From Haemophilus aegyptius (GTDB lineage Bacteria; Pseudomonadota; Gammaproteobacteria; Enterobacterales; Pasteurellaceae): a DNA stretch of 64,000 nucleotides. The notes beneath the pieces are model-generated. The model was not told the DNA's origin and did no database searches. It saw only the letters and a program-made list of their open reading frames with translations. The stretch's first letter is position 1. Each line of letters opens with the position of its first letter. This document shows positions 31,035-40,868 of this stretch, piece by piece. The stretch covers positions 1,860,001 to 1,924,000 of the forward strand of contig NZ_LS483429.1 in the NCBI RefSeq assembly GCF_900475885.1, in the 5' to 3' direction. The position numbers were made by a program, and so were the translations under genes.

Positions 31035-32090
31035 ATGAAACCCATTTTCGGCAAAGCCCCTCCCCTAGGTATTCGTCTGCTTATCGCTATCTTTGCATCT
31101 ATTGCCTTAATTTTAGCTGATGGACGTAATAGCTCAATAACGAAAGCACGTAGTGCAATGGAAACGGCAATAGGCGGTTTATATTATCTTGCAAATAGCC
31201 CTAGAAGTATCTTAGATGGCATTTCAGAAAATCTTGTTGATACCAATAAATTACAAATTGAAAACAAAGTACTACGCCAACAGCTTTTGGAAAAAAATGC
31301 AGATTTACTTTTACTTGATCAACTCAAAGTCGAAAATCAGCGATTACGTCTTTTATTAAATTCTCCGTTAAGAACCGATGAATACAAAAAAATCGCCGAA
31401 GTTCTTACTGCAGAAACAGATATTTATCGCCAACAAATTGTTATTAATCAAGGCAAAAAAGACGGTGCTTATGTAGGTCAGCCTGTCATTGATGAAAAAG
31501 GCGTCATTGGACAAATTATTTCCGTGAGCGAAAATACTAGCCGAGTACTGCTACTCACAGACGTAACACACTCAATTCCAGTGCAAGTTCTACGCAATGA
31601 TGTTCGTGTTATTGCGAGTGGGACTGGGTATACCGATGAACTAAGCCTCGATAACGTGCCTCGTTCCATTGATATAGAAAAAGGCGATCTTCTCGTAACC
31701 TCTGGGCTTGGTGGGCGTTTTCTTGAAGGCTATCCCGTAGCTGTTGTACAAAGCGTTTCGCGTGATAGCTCTAATTACTTTGCAATAGTTAAGGCTAAAC
31801 CTTTATCTTTATTAGAACGTTTACGTTATGTACTTTTACTTTGGCCAAGTAACCTAGATATATCAAAAGTAAAATCAATGTCGCCAGAAGAAGTTCGCAA
31901 TCTGGTGCAAAAACGTTTAGAAAGCCAAGCTAATGAAGCAAATTATAGAGTCAAAAAAACACGCTTAACAGAAAAAGACTTTCCAGAAAATGAAGAAAAA
32001 ACCATTATTGAACCAGATATTCCAACAGATTTTCTTCAAAATGAAGAAGATCTTCCCATAGAACAGCAAGAAGAAAGGATAGAAGACTAA
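31035..32090 (+). CDS. mreC: Rod-shape determining protein MreC
   Basis: Bitopic inner-membrane protein that activates the PBP2-RodA complex. It has 351 aa: an N-terminal membrane segment (about 12-29), a coiled-coil (about 65-112, with NKVLRQQLLEKNADLLLLDQLKVENQRLRLLL), then the beta-domain core (about 118-275). The end (about 300-351) is acidic and low in complexity. The stop overlaps the mreD start by 1 nt (TAATG). Confidence 0.96.
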   Translation: MKPIFGKAPPLGIRLLIAIFASIALILADGRNSSITKARSAMETAIGGLYYLANSPRSILDGISENLVDTNKLQIENKVLRQQLLEKNADLLLLDQLKVENQRLRLLLNSPLRTDEYKKIAEVLTAETDIYRQQIVINQGKKDGAYVGQPVIDEKGVIGQIISVSENTSRVLLLTDVTHSIPVQVLRNDVRVIASGTGYTDELSLDNVPRSIDIEKGDLLVTSGLGGRFLEGYPVAVVQSVSRDSSNYFAIVKAKPLSLLERLRYVLLLWPSNLDISKVKSMSPEEVRNLVQKRLESQANEANYRVKKTRLTEKDFPENEEKTIIEPDIPTDFLQNEEDLPIEQQEERIED

Positions 32091-32578
32091 TGCAAACACG
32101 ATTTATTTTACAATGGTTCACTATTTTAAGCTTCTTTGTTATTGCCTTTGTATTAGAACTTGCACCTTGGCCAGTTGGTTTCCAAATGCTAAAGCCTGCG
32201 TGGCTTGTACTTGTATTACTTTATTGGGTATTAGCTATTCCCAATAAAGTAAGTATAGGCTGGTCATTTTTACTCGGATTAACTTGGGATTTAATATTAG
32301 GCTCTACATTAGGCGTTCACGCTCTCGTACTTTCTACGAGCATGTACATCATTGCCAAAAACTATTTAATTCTGCGAAATTTATCACTTTGGTTCCAAAG
32401 TTTATTGGTTGTACTTTTCGTCTTCATTATAAGATTACTTATTTTCTTAGTTGAATTTTCACTCCATACTGCCTTTTTTCATTGGCAAGCCATCTTAGGC
32501 GCATTCGCTTCTGGTTTACTATGGCCGTGGGTATTTTTATTAATGCGTAAAATACGCAGAAAAGTTAAATTACATTAA
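32090..32578 (+). CDS. mreD: Rod-shape determining protein MreD
   Basis: Integral membrane protein of 162 aa with about five hydrophobic segments; partner of MreC in the elongasome. Family marks include LAPWP near residue 22 and the stretch FLLGLTWDLILGSTLGVHAL. It is translationally coupled to mreC and last gene of the operon. Confidence 0.95.
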   Translation: MQTRFILQWFTILSFFVIAFVLELAPWPVGFQMLKPAWLVLVLLYWVLAIPNKVSIGWSFLLGLTWDLILGSTLGVHALVLSTSMYIIAKNYLILRNLSLWFQSLLVVLFVFIIRLLIFLVEFSLHTAFFHWQAILGAFASGLLWPWVFLLMRKIRRKVKLH

Positions 32579-32603
32579 AAAAGAGAGATAATTCTCTCTT
32601 TTT
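32578..32603. terminator. Bidirectional terminator after mreD
   Basis: Perfect 11-bp stem AAAAAGAGAGA / TCTCTCTTTTT with loop TAAT. It lies between convergent mreD and the DUF gene at 32629 and can serve both. Confidence 0.85.
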
Positions 32604-32628
32604 CATGATTTATGAATGTTTCAAATAC

Positions 32629-33405
32629 CTAATTCAATGGCTTATTGCTATCCAGTAAAGAATCACATTCCCAACCGATATACTCTCCCGAAAATTGTTC
32701 AGCCAATTTTTCAAAACGTTCTACTTGTTCAAAAATTTCGCCATTTTCTAATGAAATTTCTTGCTCTAATTTTACCAAGAAATAAGGTTCGTCATCTTCA
32801 TTAAACTGAATCGCTTGTGCTGAATATTGTAATGTCGTGAAAGAATAATCCCCTAAACTAAGCTCATCCATAAAAGGGAACATTCTCTGCTCTTCATCAA
32901 AATGAAAACTATGCTCTACTAAATAGGTATCACTTAAATTACGACCTTTACTTTTTAATAAATCAAGCAATTCTTCCGTTGCATTTAACTTAATCTCCAA
33001 TGGAGAAGCAAGCAAAAAGTCAAAATAAGTATCCCAAATTAAATCCTTTTGCACATTAATATCTTTAACAAAATCAATTTGTTGTAAAGTTTCTACAATA
33101 AGATTTTCGTGCTTACAATAAAAATGTATTTTTATTTGAGAATTACAAATAAAATGCCCCGCAAAAAATACATTTGGAAGTGCGGTTAGTTGTGTCAAAA
33201 TTTTAAATACACGGTTAATTAACTTATCGTATTCAACTTCTGAGGGTAAACCCGTTTCATCATCAGCCTGATAATCAATAGTAAACTGCACTATTTTATC
33301 GAGACCTTTACCGTGATATTTTTCAACATCTTCAATATTTGCGGTAAACACGGCAGGCATACCATTCACAGTAGAACGATAATTCTGCCAATTTGCCATA
33401 TCCAT
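32629..33405 (-). CDS. Conserved hypothetical protein with DUF695-like and RraB-like halves
   Basis: Soluble, acidic 258-aa protein without signal or membrane segments. The first half resembles DUF695 ([31 protein letters not shown]). The second half resembles the RraB regulator-of-RNase-E fold ([71 protein letters not shown]). The start at 33405 is supported by AGGAAAG 7 nt upstream. Function is unknown; an RNA-turnover role would be guesswork. It lies just upstream of nothing co-directional except by position after xthA. Confidence 0.75.
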   Translation of the reverse strand: MDMANWQNYRSTVNGMPAVFTANIEDVEKYHGKGLDKIVQFTIDYQADDETGLPSEVEYDKLINRVFKILTQLTALPNVFFAGHFICNSQIKIHFYCKHENLIVETLQQIDFVKDINVQKDLIWDTYFDFLLASPLEIKLNATEELLDLLKSKGRNLSDTYLVEHSFHFDEEQRMFPFMDELSLGDYSFTTLQYSAQAIQFNEDDEPYFLVKLEQEISLENGEIFEQVERFEKLAEQFSGEYIGWECDSLLDSNKPLN

Positions 33406-33414
33406 TTCGCTTTC

Positions 33415-34218
33415 CTATTTAAATTCAGCCCAAATCGGTGCGTGATCAGACGGTTTTTCCATTGCTCGAATATCTAATGCAATGCCCACATCGACACAGC
33501 GTTCAGCTAATTTTTGGCTTACCAAAATATGATCAATTCGTAAACCTCGATTATCATCAAAACCTTTAGAACGGTAATCAAACCACGAGAATTTATCATT
33601 TGCTGTTGGGTTCAGCTTACGGAAACTGTCTTCTAATCCGTAATCATACAAACGTTGATACCACGCTCGTTCTTCCGGTAAGAAAGAACATTTACCTGTG
33701 CTTAGCCAACGTTTACGATTTTCATCTCCGATACCAATATCTAAATCACTTGGACTAATATTCATATCGCCCATAATTAAAATCGGATTAGATTTGTCGT
33801 GTTCTTTTTCTAAATACTGTTGAAGATCTGCATAAAATTTCTCTTTAGCTGGAAATTTAGTCTCATGTGTACGGCTTTCCCCCTGTGGGAAATAGCCATT
33901 AATGACAGTCAATAAGCCAAATTCAGTTTCCAGATCAGCCATAATAATGCGTTTTTGTGCATCTTCATTGTCAGTTGGAAAACCACGACGAACCACTTTA
34001 GGTTCTTGTTTAGTCAATAATGCCACGCCATAATGACCTTTCTGACCATGATGAAATACGTGATAACCTAAGTTTTCTGTAATTTCATAGGGAAAAGCCT
34101 CGTCAGCAACTTTAATTTCCTGTAAGCCAATCACATCTGGCTGATATTTTTCAATAATGGCTTCAAGTTGATGTGGGCGAGCACGTAACCCATTTATATT
34201 GAAAGAAATAAATTTCAT
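33415..34218 (-). CDS. xthA: Exodeoxyribonuclease III
   Basis: AP endonuclease and 3'-5' exonuclease of base-excision repair. It has 267 aa, the family length. Metal and catalytic residues are visible: Asn7 ([10 protein letters not shown]), Glu34 (GLQEIKV), the [13 protein letters not shown] motif and the C-terminal SDHAPIW with its catalytic His. It complements ung (8259) in uracil repair. Confidence 0.97.
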   Translation of the reverse strand: MKFISFNINGLRARPHQLEAIIEKYQPDVIGLQEIKVADEAFPYEITENLGYHVFHHGQKGHYGVALLTKQEPKVVRRGFPTDNEDAQKRIIMADLETEFGLLTVINGYFPQGESRTHETKFPAKEKFYADLQQYLEKEHDKSNPILIMGDMNISPSDLDIGIGDENRKRWLSTGKCSFLPEERAWYQRLYDYGLEDSFRKLNPTANDKFSWFDYRSKGFDDNRGLRIDHILVSQKLAERCVDVGIALDIRAMEKPSDHAPIWAEFK

Positions 34219-34265
34219 TTTTGTTCCTATTAAAGAGTGAAATTGGCTTTATTATACAGAGATTT

Positions 34266-34940
34266 CTATTTTGATAAAAACGGCTTTGTCAGATAAACCT
34301 GAATTTGCTCAAATACTGTAGGCTTAATCCAAAATTGACCTTGAGAAGGTAAACAAGTGACCGAAATAAAATTATTTAGATAATCAAATTCCAATTGAGT
34401 AGCGTGCAAATAAGTGCGGTCAATTTTTTCTGTGTTTTTAGCATAAAGTCCATCGCCTAAAATCGGGCTACCTAAACTTTTCATCGCAACACGTAATTGA
34501 TGCGTTTTCCCCGTTTGTGGTTTTAAAATAAATAAACGTAAATTAGGTTCACAGCTTACACTTTCAAAACGCGTAATTGCTGGATTTTCTTTGGTTTGAC
34601 AAAGTTTCCATGCACCTTCTCGAGCTTTCTTCATATCCCCGATAATCAAACCTTGTTTCTTTTTAGGCTTTTGGTTACTTAATGCCAAATAAGTTTTATG
34701 AATTTTATGTTCAGAAAAAAGTCGTGAAAATTCAGCCGCACTTTCAGCATTTAACGCCAGAATTAACAAACCCGAAGTTACTTTATCTAAGCGATGAACC
34801 AACCATACTTTAGGCACATTCAGTTGTTTTGCAACAAGTTCTGTTAAGCCTTGTTCTTCTTGATCTTTATGAACGCTAATACCCTCAGACTTGTTGATAA
34901 TAATAAAATCACTATGTTGATAAACAACCTCGATTTCCAT
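34266..34940 (-). CDS. RluA-family pseudouridine synthase
   Basis: RNA pseudouridine synthase of 224 aa, compact because it lacks an S4 domain. The catalytic motif is VHRLDKVTSGLLIL with Asp52; KTHQLRVAMKSLGSPILGD is the second family motif. The start codon overlaps the stop of the upstream YcjF-like gene by 1 nt (TGATG). Within the family I cannot assign the target site (tRNA or rRNA). Confidence 0.88.
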   Translation of the reverse strand: MEIEVVYQHSDFIIINKSEGISVHKDQEEQGLTELVAKQLNVPKVWLVHRLDKVTSGLLILALNAESAAEFSRLFSEHKIHKTYLALSNQKPKKKQGLIIGDMKKAREGAWKLCQTKENPAITRFESVSCEPNLRLFILKPQTGKTHQLRVAMKSLGSPILGDGLYAKNTEKIDRTYLHATQLEFDYLNNFISVTCLPSQGQFWIKPTVFEQIQVYLTKPFLSK

Positions 34941-36004
34941 CAGATTTGCTCCTTTTTGTAAATTTTATTTTTACCGAGAACAATATCTTTTACCGAACTA
35001 AGTAATTCCTGTTGAATATGTGACAGTTTTAGTTTTTCGTTTAATTGAAATGCTAACGGACGACAAAGTTCCATTGCTTTCACGCCTAATCTTGCAGTGA
35101 GTAATCCCACACCAATTCCTTGAGCGATACGTGTAGATAATTTTGCTGTCACATCTTGAGAAAGCCAATCCATTCCAATATCTTGTGCCACTTCGGTTGC
35201 TCCAGCAAAAGCGATATTGACCAATACCATTCTTAACAATCTAATACGTGAAAAATACCCTAATTCAATCCCATAAATTTCAGCAATCTTATTCATTAAT
35301 CGAAGATTGCGCCACGCAATAAAAAACATATCCACTACAGCAAGTGGACTAATCGCAACAATCACAGCTGATTCAGCTGCCATTTTACTAATCAATTTTT
35401 TAGCTTGTGCATCAAAAGAAGACAAAACATGACGACTGAATAAATGAGCAATTTCTTGTGCTGAATAAGCTTCATTTAATTGGTGTTGCCATTGAATTAC
35501 CGCTGGAGAATCATTTTCCAAACCTAAAGATTTTGCAATATCTAAGCAAAGAATTTTACTTTTTTCTGCGTTATGAAAGGAAAAAACATCGCCATTTTTT
35601 ACCGCACTTTCTAACCAAATCTGCTGACTTTGCTGTTGCCATTGCTCACGTTTTTTTAAACGAACTAAACGTCGCCACTCACAAATAATCTCTTTAATAC
35701 CCAATAAAATGATAATCAAACTGACTAAAGCAAAAGCAAGATAAATCCATTGATGCTGTTGATAGCTATCCCAAATCCACTGCACGGATTGCGCAACCGT
35801 CGCCAAGCCAAATAAAAGTGCGGTAAATTTTAATAAAGTTTTTCTAAAACTGGATTTTGGTTTCAATGCTTGTTCAAGTTGAGCATCAAGTAACTCTCCG
35901 TCCAACGCTTCATCTAGCTTTGCTTCCATATTATGGAATTCTTGCTTGGGCTGATAGTGTTCTTCCTCTACATTAACTGAATGTTCAAAAATTTGTTTTT
36001 CCAT
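34940..36004 (-). CDS. YcjF-like inner-membrane protein (DUF697)
   Basis: 354-aa protein with a charged N-terminus, two clear hydrophobic segments (about 61-77 and 90-107) and a C-terminal DUF697-like region (about 200-330, AESAVIVAISPLAVVDMFFIAWRNLRLMNKIAEIYGIELGY). In enterobacteria ycjF is coupled to ycjX (an ATPase-like gene), but no ycjX neighbour is seen here. Function unknown. It is translationally coupled to the RluA-type gene. Confidence 0.82.
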   Translation of the reverse strand: MEKQIFEHSVNVEEEHYQPKQEFHNMEAKLDEALDGELLDAQLEQALKPKSSFRKTLLKFTALLFGLATVAQSVQWIWDSYQQHQWIYLAFALVSLIIILLGIKEIICEWRRLVRLKKREQWQQQSQQIWLESAVKNGDVFSFHNAEKSKILCLDIAKSLGLENDSPAVIQWQHQLNEAYSAQEIAHLFSRHVLSSFDAQAKKLISKMAAESAVIVAISPLAVVDMFFIAWRNLRLMNKIAEIYGIELGYFSRIRLLRMVLVNIAFAGATEVAQDIGMDWLSQDVTAKLSTRIAQGIGVGLLTARLGVKAMELCRPLAFQLNEKLKLSHIQQELLSSVKDIVLGKNKIYKKEQI

Positions 36005-36023
36005 TGCCTATTCCAAAAAAATA

Positions 36024-36043
36024 ACCCCACTAAATAGTGGGGT
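36024..36043 (-). terminator. Terminator of the yccA gene
   Basis: Perfect 9-bp stem ACCCCACTA / TAGTGGGGT, followed on the minus strand by TATTTTTTTGG. It lies 22 bp after the stop at 36065. Confidence 0.85.
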
Positions 36044-36064
36044 CATAAAGTCAAAATTCAATCA

Positions 36065-36727
36065 TTATTCATCACTTGAAAAGATAGAAAGTAATCTTAA
36101 TAAACTCAAGAATAAATTGTAGATTGAAACATAGATGTTCACGGTTGCGCGAATATAATTTGTTTCTCCACCGTGAATAATATTACTGGTTTCATACAAA
36201 ATGGTCATTGTTGAGAACACTACAAATAATGCACTAATTGCGACCGATAAAGCAGGAATTTGGAAGAAGAAACTCGCCACCATACCAAGCAATAACACAA
36301 TAAATAATGCGAACATTGCGCTTGATAAAAATGACATATCTTTTTTCGTAGTCAATACATAAGCAGAACACGCAAAAAATACGATAGCAGTTCCTGCGAA
36401 TGCAAGCATAATCAAATCTTCCATTCCACGTGCCACATACATATTTAAAATTGGCCCGATGGTGTATCCCATAAATCCAGTGAAAGCAAAGGCAGCCAAA
36501 ATACCAGCAGGGCGATCAGCTAATTTATTGGTTAAGAAAAGTAAGCCATAAAAACCCACTAGTAACACAATAATATTTGGATAAGGCAAGTTTAAGCTCA
36601 TTGAAATAAACGCAACAACCGCTGAAAAAGCCATTGTTAATCCCAGTAAAAAATACGTGTTACGCAACACTTTATGTGTGCTGAGTAACGATTCTTTTTG
36701 AGCATCCACAATAAGACGTGATTGCAT
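36065..36727 (-). CDS. BAX inhibitor-1 / YccA family membrane protein
   Basis: Integral membrane protein of 220 aa with seven hydrophobic segments, the pattern of the TMBIM/BI-1 family. The conserved C-terminal stretch [28 protein letters not shown] is typical of YccA, which in E. coli binds and modulates the FtsH protease. It has its own terminator and AAGGAG before the ATG. Confidence 0.9.
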
Positions 36728-36864
36728 AAAAGCTCCTTGTAAAATAAATAAAAAGTCTCTTGTAAAGTAAGGGCTAGGGATAAAAAAGTCAATGGTATTA
36801 ATGGAATTAATTTCATCAAAATGAATAAATTATCATCATCTAAAGTTAAATCATCAAATTTCTA

Positions 36865-36892
36865 TTTACATCAATAAAATATTCATTATACT
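36865..36892 (+). promoter_or_regulatory. Promoter of tRNA-Ser
   Basis: -35 TTTACA (36865-36870), 16-nt spacer and -10 TATACT (36887-36892), then a GC-rich discriminator (ACGCGC) as is common at stringently controlled stable-RNA promoters. The tRNA starts 16 bp downstream. Confidence 0.7.
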
Positions 36893-36907
36893 ACGCGCAT
36901 TAATCAC

Positions 36908-36997
36908 GGAGGAATGGTCGAGTGGTTGAAGGCACCGGTCTTGAAAACCGGCGAGGGTTTACGCCCTCCTAGGGTTCGAATCCCTATTCCTCCGCCA
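36908..36997 (+). tRNA. tRNA-Ser (anticodon UGA)
   Basis: 90-nt class II tRNA including an encoded CCA. The acceptor stem GGAGGAA pairs with TTCCTCC, followed by discriminator G and CCA (36995-36997). The anticodon arm is CCGGT-CTTGAAA-ACCGG with anticodon TGA, reading UCA. A long variable arm (GAGGGTTTACGCCCTC) and a T arm (AGGGTTCGAATCCCT) are clear. Confidence 0.98.
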
Positions 36998-37008
36998 TCA
37001 GAATTAAG

Positions 37009-37040
37009 AAATCCCTAAGTCACACGGCTTAGGGATTTTT
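37009..37040 (+). terminator. Terminator of tRNA-Ser
   Basis: AAATCCCTAAG pairs with CTTAGGGATTT (37009-37019 with 37028-37038) around an 8-nt loop, followed by more T. It may also end the convergent ytfJ transcript. Confidence 0.85.
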
Positions 37041-37053
37041 ACTTTGTATTACG

Positions 37054-37614
37054 TTATTTGGTCAATCCATTCACTAGTGAAATAACAGTCTGAATATCGC
37101 TATCAGACAATTTTCCTTCTTTCACAAATTTTACTTTTCCCGTTTTGTCTAACACGATAATTGCACTATCTTTAGGATTTAATCCCCAAGCATTTTTTAC
37201 CGCACTTTTATCATCTAACACAACTTGACTATGTGGATTTTCCTGTTTGCCTTTTTGCGCACTATTTTTTACAAACATACCTGTACCAACAATCGCATCA
37301 TCCCCATTAATAATAGTGGTTGTTTGGTATTTTACAGGATTAAAATGGGATGCTTTTATCGCATCAATCATCGACTGATTTTTCTCTTTTGCAGCCGTTC
37401 TACCCGCTAAATGATGAACAACACGCACTTTGCCCGCTAATTCCGCAGAACCCCAAGGTTGAAACACAGTATCTTTTCCAGAAAACACAATTTCACCATA
37501 CTCACTCACTTTGACCGATGGTAAAGATTGTTCTAATTGCAAATTGTGTGCCCAAATTGAACTACTAAACATTACGCCACAAACTAAGGCTAAGGCAAGA
37601 ATTTGTTTTTTCAT
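37054..37614 (-). CDS. ytfJ: YtfJ-family periplasmic protein
   Basis: Exported 186-aa protein: signal peptide about 1-22 (ending SSIWA), then a thioredoxin-like body without a CXXC motif. Family marks include [38 protein letters not shown] and [31 protein letters not shown]. The function of the family is unknown. Divergent from phnA. Confidence 0.9.
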   Translation of the reverse strand: MKKQILALALVCGVMFSSSIWAHNLQLEQSLPSVKVSEYGEIVFSGKDTVFQPWGSAELAGKVRVVHHLAGRTAAKEKNQSMIDAIKASHFNPVKYQTTTIINGDDAIVGTGMFVKNSAQKGKQENPHSQVVLDDKSAVKNAWGLNPKDSAIIVLDKTGKVKFVKEGKLSDSDIQTVISLVNGLTK

Positions 37615-37651
37615 ACATTTTCCTCAAAAATTTATCAAAAACTTTCACGCT

Positions 37652-37680
37652 TTGGCGAAAGACATCTTTTTTGCTATACT
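37652..37680 (+). promoter_or_regulatory. Predicted phnA promoter
   Basis: -35 TTGGCG (37652-37657), 17-nt spacer, -10 TATACT (37675-37680), followed by a GC-rich CGCGCG. It lies 37 bp before the phnA start. Confidence 0.6.
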
Positions 37681-37717
37681 CGCGCGCCTATTATATGTAA
37701 TCAAGAAGGAAAACCCA

Positions 37718-38044
37718 ATGGATCAAATGCCTAATTGCCCAAAATGTCAAAGTGAATACGTTTACCACGATTCAATTAATTTTGTTTGCCCTGATTGCGG
37801 TAATGAATGGGATAATAATGAAATTCAAGAATCAGATGACGATCAACTGATCGTAAAAGACAGCAATGGGAATTTGCTTGCAGATGGCGACAATGTACTT
37901 TTGATTAAAGATTTAAAATTAAAAGGTTCATCAGAAGTATTGAAAAAAGGTACAAAATTCAAAAACATCCGCTTAGTAAATGGCGATCATAACGTCGATT
38001 GCGGCAAAATCATGTTGAAATCTGAGTTTTTGAAAAAGGCTTAA
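37718..38044 (+). CDS. phnA: PhnA/YjdM-family zinc-ribbon protein
   Basis: Soluble 108-aa protein. Start at 37718 is supported by AGAAGGA; the longer in-frame extension overlaps the divergent ytfJ and its signal sequence. Two CPxC motifs (CPKC and CPDC) form an N-terminal zinc ribbon; the C-terminal SH3-like domain reads [40 protein letters not shown]. Despite its name the E. coli homologue does not act in the C-P lyase pathway; its role is unclear. Confidence 0.93.
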   Translation: MDQMPNCPKCQSEYVYHDSINFVCPDCGNEWDNNEIQESDDDQLIVKDSNGNLLADGDNVLLIKDLKLKGSSEVLKKGTKFKNIRLVNGDHNVDCGKIMLKSEFLKKA

Positions 38045-38050
38045 TCGAAA

Positions 38051-38076
38051 AAATGCGGTCTAAATAGACCGCACTT
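38051..38076. terminator. Hairpin between phnA and the TerC-family gene
   Basis: TGCGGTCTA pairs with TAGACCGCA (38054-38062 with 38065-38073); the right arm carries an exact USS and the left a one-base variant. It lies between convergent genes. Confidence 0.6.
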
Positions 38077-38081
38077 CTAAT

Positions 38082-38795
38082 TTATTTCATCAATCTTCTC
38101 ATTCGAATATTGATCATTTCGACCACAACAGAGAATCCCATTGCAAAATAGATATAACCTTTCGGGATGTGAATATCTAAACTTTCTGCAATTAAACTAA
38201 TTCCCACTAAAACCAAGAAGGCTAAAGCTAGAATTTTCAAGGTTGGATGCGTATCTACGAAATCGCCGATTGGTTTTGCTGCAAACATCATCACGCTAAC
38301 GGCAATAATAATCGCCAAAATCATCACAGGAAGGTGGCTTGCCATACCTACTGCTGTAATCACAGAATCTAAAGAAAAAACAATATCTAGCACTGCAATT
38401 TGAATTAATACGCCAAGATAACTCACTTTATTTTTTCTTTCCGATTCATGATGGCCTTGATGATTGATTGCTTCTTTAATTTCGCCTGAACTTTTTACAA
38501 TCAGGAATAAACCACCGATTAATAAAATCAAATCACGCCCAGAAATTTCTTGATTAAACGCAGTAAATAACGGTGCTGTAAGTTTCATCATCCAAGCAAG
38601 TGACATTAAAAGTAAAATTCTTGTCAGCATTGCTAAACCAAGTCCAACAATACGACCAGACTGGCGTTGGCTTTCAGGTAAACGCCCAACTAGAATGCTA
38701 ATAAAAATAATATTATCGACACCTAAAACGATCTCCAAAGCAGCAAGTGTCGTAAGTGATACCCACGCTTCAGGATCTGCAATCCATTCAAACAT
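38082..38795 (-). CDS. TerC-family membrane protein (YgdQ-like)
   Basis: 237 aa, about seven hydrophobic segments. Two conserved acidic membrane motifs are visible: LEIVLGVDNIIFISIL (about 21-36) and LDIVFSLDSVITAVGM (about 137-152), each with the Asp-containing pattern of TerC proteins. Some relatives export manganese; the role of this subgroup is unproven. Confidence 0.88.
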   Translation of the reverse strand: MFEWIADPEAWVSLTTLAALEIVLGVDNIIFISILVGRLPESQRQSGRIVGLGLAMLTRILLLMSLAWMMKLTAPLFTAFNQEISGRDLILLIGGLFLIVKSSGEIKEAINHQGHHESERKNKVSYLGVLIQIAVLDIVFSLDSVITAVGMASHLPVMILAIIIAVSVMMFAAKPIGDFVDTHPTLKILALAFLVLVGISLIAESLDIHIPKGYIYFAMGFSVVVEMINIRMRRLMK

Positions 38796-38892
38796 AATTT
38801 TTCCTATAATAGAGTTAAATAAATCCGAAAGTGCGGATCATAATGGCTTTATAATGAAAAGCAATCGTTATTTATATTTGAGAAATGATTGA

Positions 38893-40722
38893 TTAGTCGT
38901 TTTTAAGCGTTTCAAAAATCCTTTCAGCAAGTTTAAGGGAAATTCCCGGTACAGAGGCTATTTCATCTAAGGTCGCCTTTTTCACACCTTGTAAACCGCC
39001 AAGATATTTCAGTAAAGCTTGACGACGTTTAGCACCCACACCTTCAATAGTTTCTAAACCACTTTGTGTAAAGGCTTTTTGACGTTTTTTACGGTGTCCG
39101 CTTATTGCGTGATTATGACTTTCATCACGGATGTGTTGAATCAAATGCAATGCCAAACTATCATCAGGCAAATGAATTTCGCGGTCTTGTTTGCTGATGA
39201 TCAGTACTTCCTGCCCTGCTCGACGATCCACACCTTTTGCCACGCCAATTAAGTGCGGTCTATTTTTATCCCATTTTACTTGAAGATGTTGGAACACGTT
39301 CAGCGCACGATTTAATTGCCCTTTTCCACCATCAATAAAAATAATATCAGGAATTTTATCTTCTTCTAAATCACGCTCATAACGTTTCTGCAACGCTTGT
39401 TCCATTGCTGCATAATCATCCCCACCAGTAATGCCTTCAATATTAAAACGACGATAATCAGATTTCAGTGGGCCTTCTTGATTAAAAACAACACAAGATG
39501 CTACCGTTTGATTTCCCATCGTGTGGCTTATATCGAAACACTCCATACGCTTAATTTCAGGGAGATTTAACAGATCACACAACGCTTGATAACGCTCTGA
39601 CATTCGTGAAGATTGTTTAAGTTGTACATTTAAAGCCGCTTTAGCATTAACTTGTGCGAGCTGTAAGTATTTACTCTTATCGCCTTTTACGCTTTCTTGA
39701 ATCGTCACTTTTCTGCCTGCTTGATCCGTAAGAAGTTGCTCAAGCTCTGATTTTTCAGCTAATTGACGATCAACAATAATACTATTCGGAATACTTCGCC
39801 CTTGATGACCTTGTAAATAAAATTGCCCCACAAAAGTTTCGGTAAGTTCCGATAAATCCGTATTGGCGGGGACTTTTGGGAAGTAACTGCGATTGCCTAG
39901 CACTTTTCCTTGACGAATAAACATCACTTGTACACAGGCTAAACCGTGTTGGTAAGCGATGGACATAATATCCATATCATCTAAACGTTCATTGGATACA
40001 AATTGTTTTTCAATAACCGAACGCACCGCCTGAATCTGATCACGATAACGAGCCGCCTGTTCAAAATCTAAATTTCTGCTTGCCTGCTCCATTTTCCCGA
40101 TTAAATAATCTAACACCAGTTGATCTTTGCCTTGTAAAAATAAGCGGGCTAATTCAACTTGCTGATTATATTCTTCATCAGAAACATATCCCTGTACACA
40201 AGGCGCAGAACAACGCCCAATTTGATATTGCAAACAAGGACGAGAGCGGTTGGAATAAACGGAATTTTCACATTGTCGAACAGGGAAAAGTTTTTGCAAA
40301 AGTGATAAGGTTTCACGCACGGCGCCTGCGTGAGGATAAGGCCCGAAATATTCACCCGCAAATTTTTTAGACCCACGATAGGACGTGATTCTTGGATGAC
40401 GTTCTTTGGTTAATAAAATAAATGGATAGGATTTATCATCACGCAATAATACGTTATAGCGAGGCTGATAAAGCTTGATAAAATTATGCTCTAGCAGTAA
40501 AGCTTCCGTTTCAGATGAAGTTAGCATGGTGTCAATATGATGAATTGATGCCACCAACGCCTCTGTTTTTTTACTACTCAGATTTTTACGAAAATAGCTT
40601 GAAAGACGTTTTTTTAGATCCTTTGCTTTCCCAACATAAATAACCTGATCTTTATCGTCATACATACGATAAACACCAGGTTCGTGAGAGACATCAGCGA
40701 GGAATTTTTTGTAATTGAACAT
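38893..40722 (-). CDS. uvrC: Excinuclease ABC subunit C
   Basis: Makes both incisions in nucleotide excision repair. I start at the ATG at 40722 (609 aa); an upstream in-frame TTG at 40743 would add seven residues. An N-terminal GIY-YIG nuclease domain ([29 protein letters not shown]), a UVR motif near 200-235, an RNase H-like endonuclease domain ([32 protein letters not shown]) and C-terminal helix-hairpin-helix motifs ([29 protein letters not shown]) are all present. Confidence 0.97.
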   Translation of the reverse strand: MFNYKKFLADVSHEPGVYRMYDDKDQVIYVGKAKDLKKRLSSYFRKNLSSKKTEALVASIHHIDTMLTSSETEALLLEHNFIKLYQPRYNVLLRDDKSYPFILLTKERHPRITSYRGSKKFAGEYFGPYPHAGAVRETLSLLQKLFPVRQCENSVYSNRSRPCLQYQIGRCSAPCVQGYVSDEEYNQQVELARLFLQGKDQLVLDYLIGKMEQASRNLDFEQAARYRDQIQAVRSVIEKQFVSNERLDDMDIMSIAYQHGLACVQVMFIRQGKVLGNRSYFPKVPANTDLSELTETFVGQFYLQGHQGRSIPNSIIVDRQLAEKSELEQLLTDQAGRKVTIQESVKGDKSKYLQLAQVNAKAALNVQLKQSSRMSERYQALCDLLNLPEIKRMECFDISHTMGNQTVASCVVFNQEGPLKSDYRRFNIEGITGGDDYAAMEQALQKRYERDLEEDKIPDIIFIDGGKGQLNRALNVFQHLQVKWDKNRPHLIGVAKGVDRRAGQEVLIISKQDREIHLPDDSLALHLIQHIRDESHNHAISGHRKKRQKAFTQSGLETIEGVGAKRRQALLKYLGGLQGVKKATLDEIASVPGISLKLAERIFETLKND

Positions 40723-40753
40723 AGAATATTTTACCAATAACAAAAGACATCTT

Positions 40754-40862
40754 GCCTTCCCTTGCTTTCGAGGGAAGGAGCCTAAAGGGCTGAAGGGGGC
40801 TTGCGATGTTAAATTTATCCCCCCTCAGCCTTCGGCTGCTCCCCCCGCAAGCAAGGGGAGCC
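40754..40862. repeat. REP/MITE-like nested palindromic element between kdsB and uvrC
   Basis: Two imperfectly inverted arms (40755-40800 and 40817-40862) flank a 16-nt spacer containing GATGTTAAATTT. Each arm folds on itself: CTTCCC/GGGAAG and AGCC/GGCT in the left; AGCC/GGCT and CTCCCC/GGGGAG in the right. The arms align as CTTCCCTTGCTTTCGAGGG versus CTCCCCTTGCTTGCGGGGG, continuing through AGCC...GGCTGA. It is far more GC-rich than its surroundings, suggesting a dispersed mobile palindrome. No coding function; only one copy was noticed here. Confidence 0.75.
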
Positions 40863-40868
40863 AAACAT

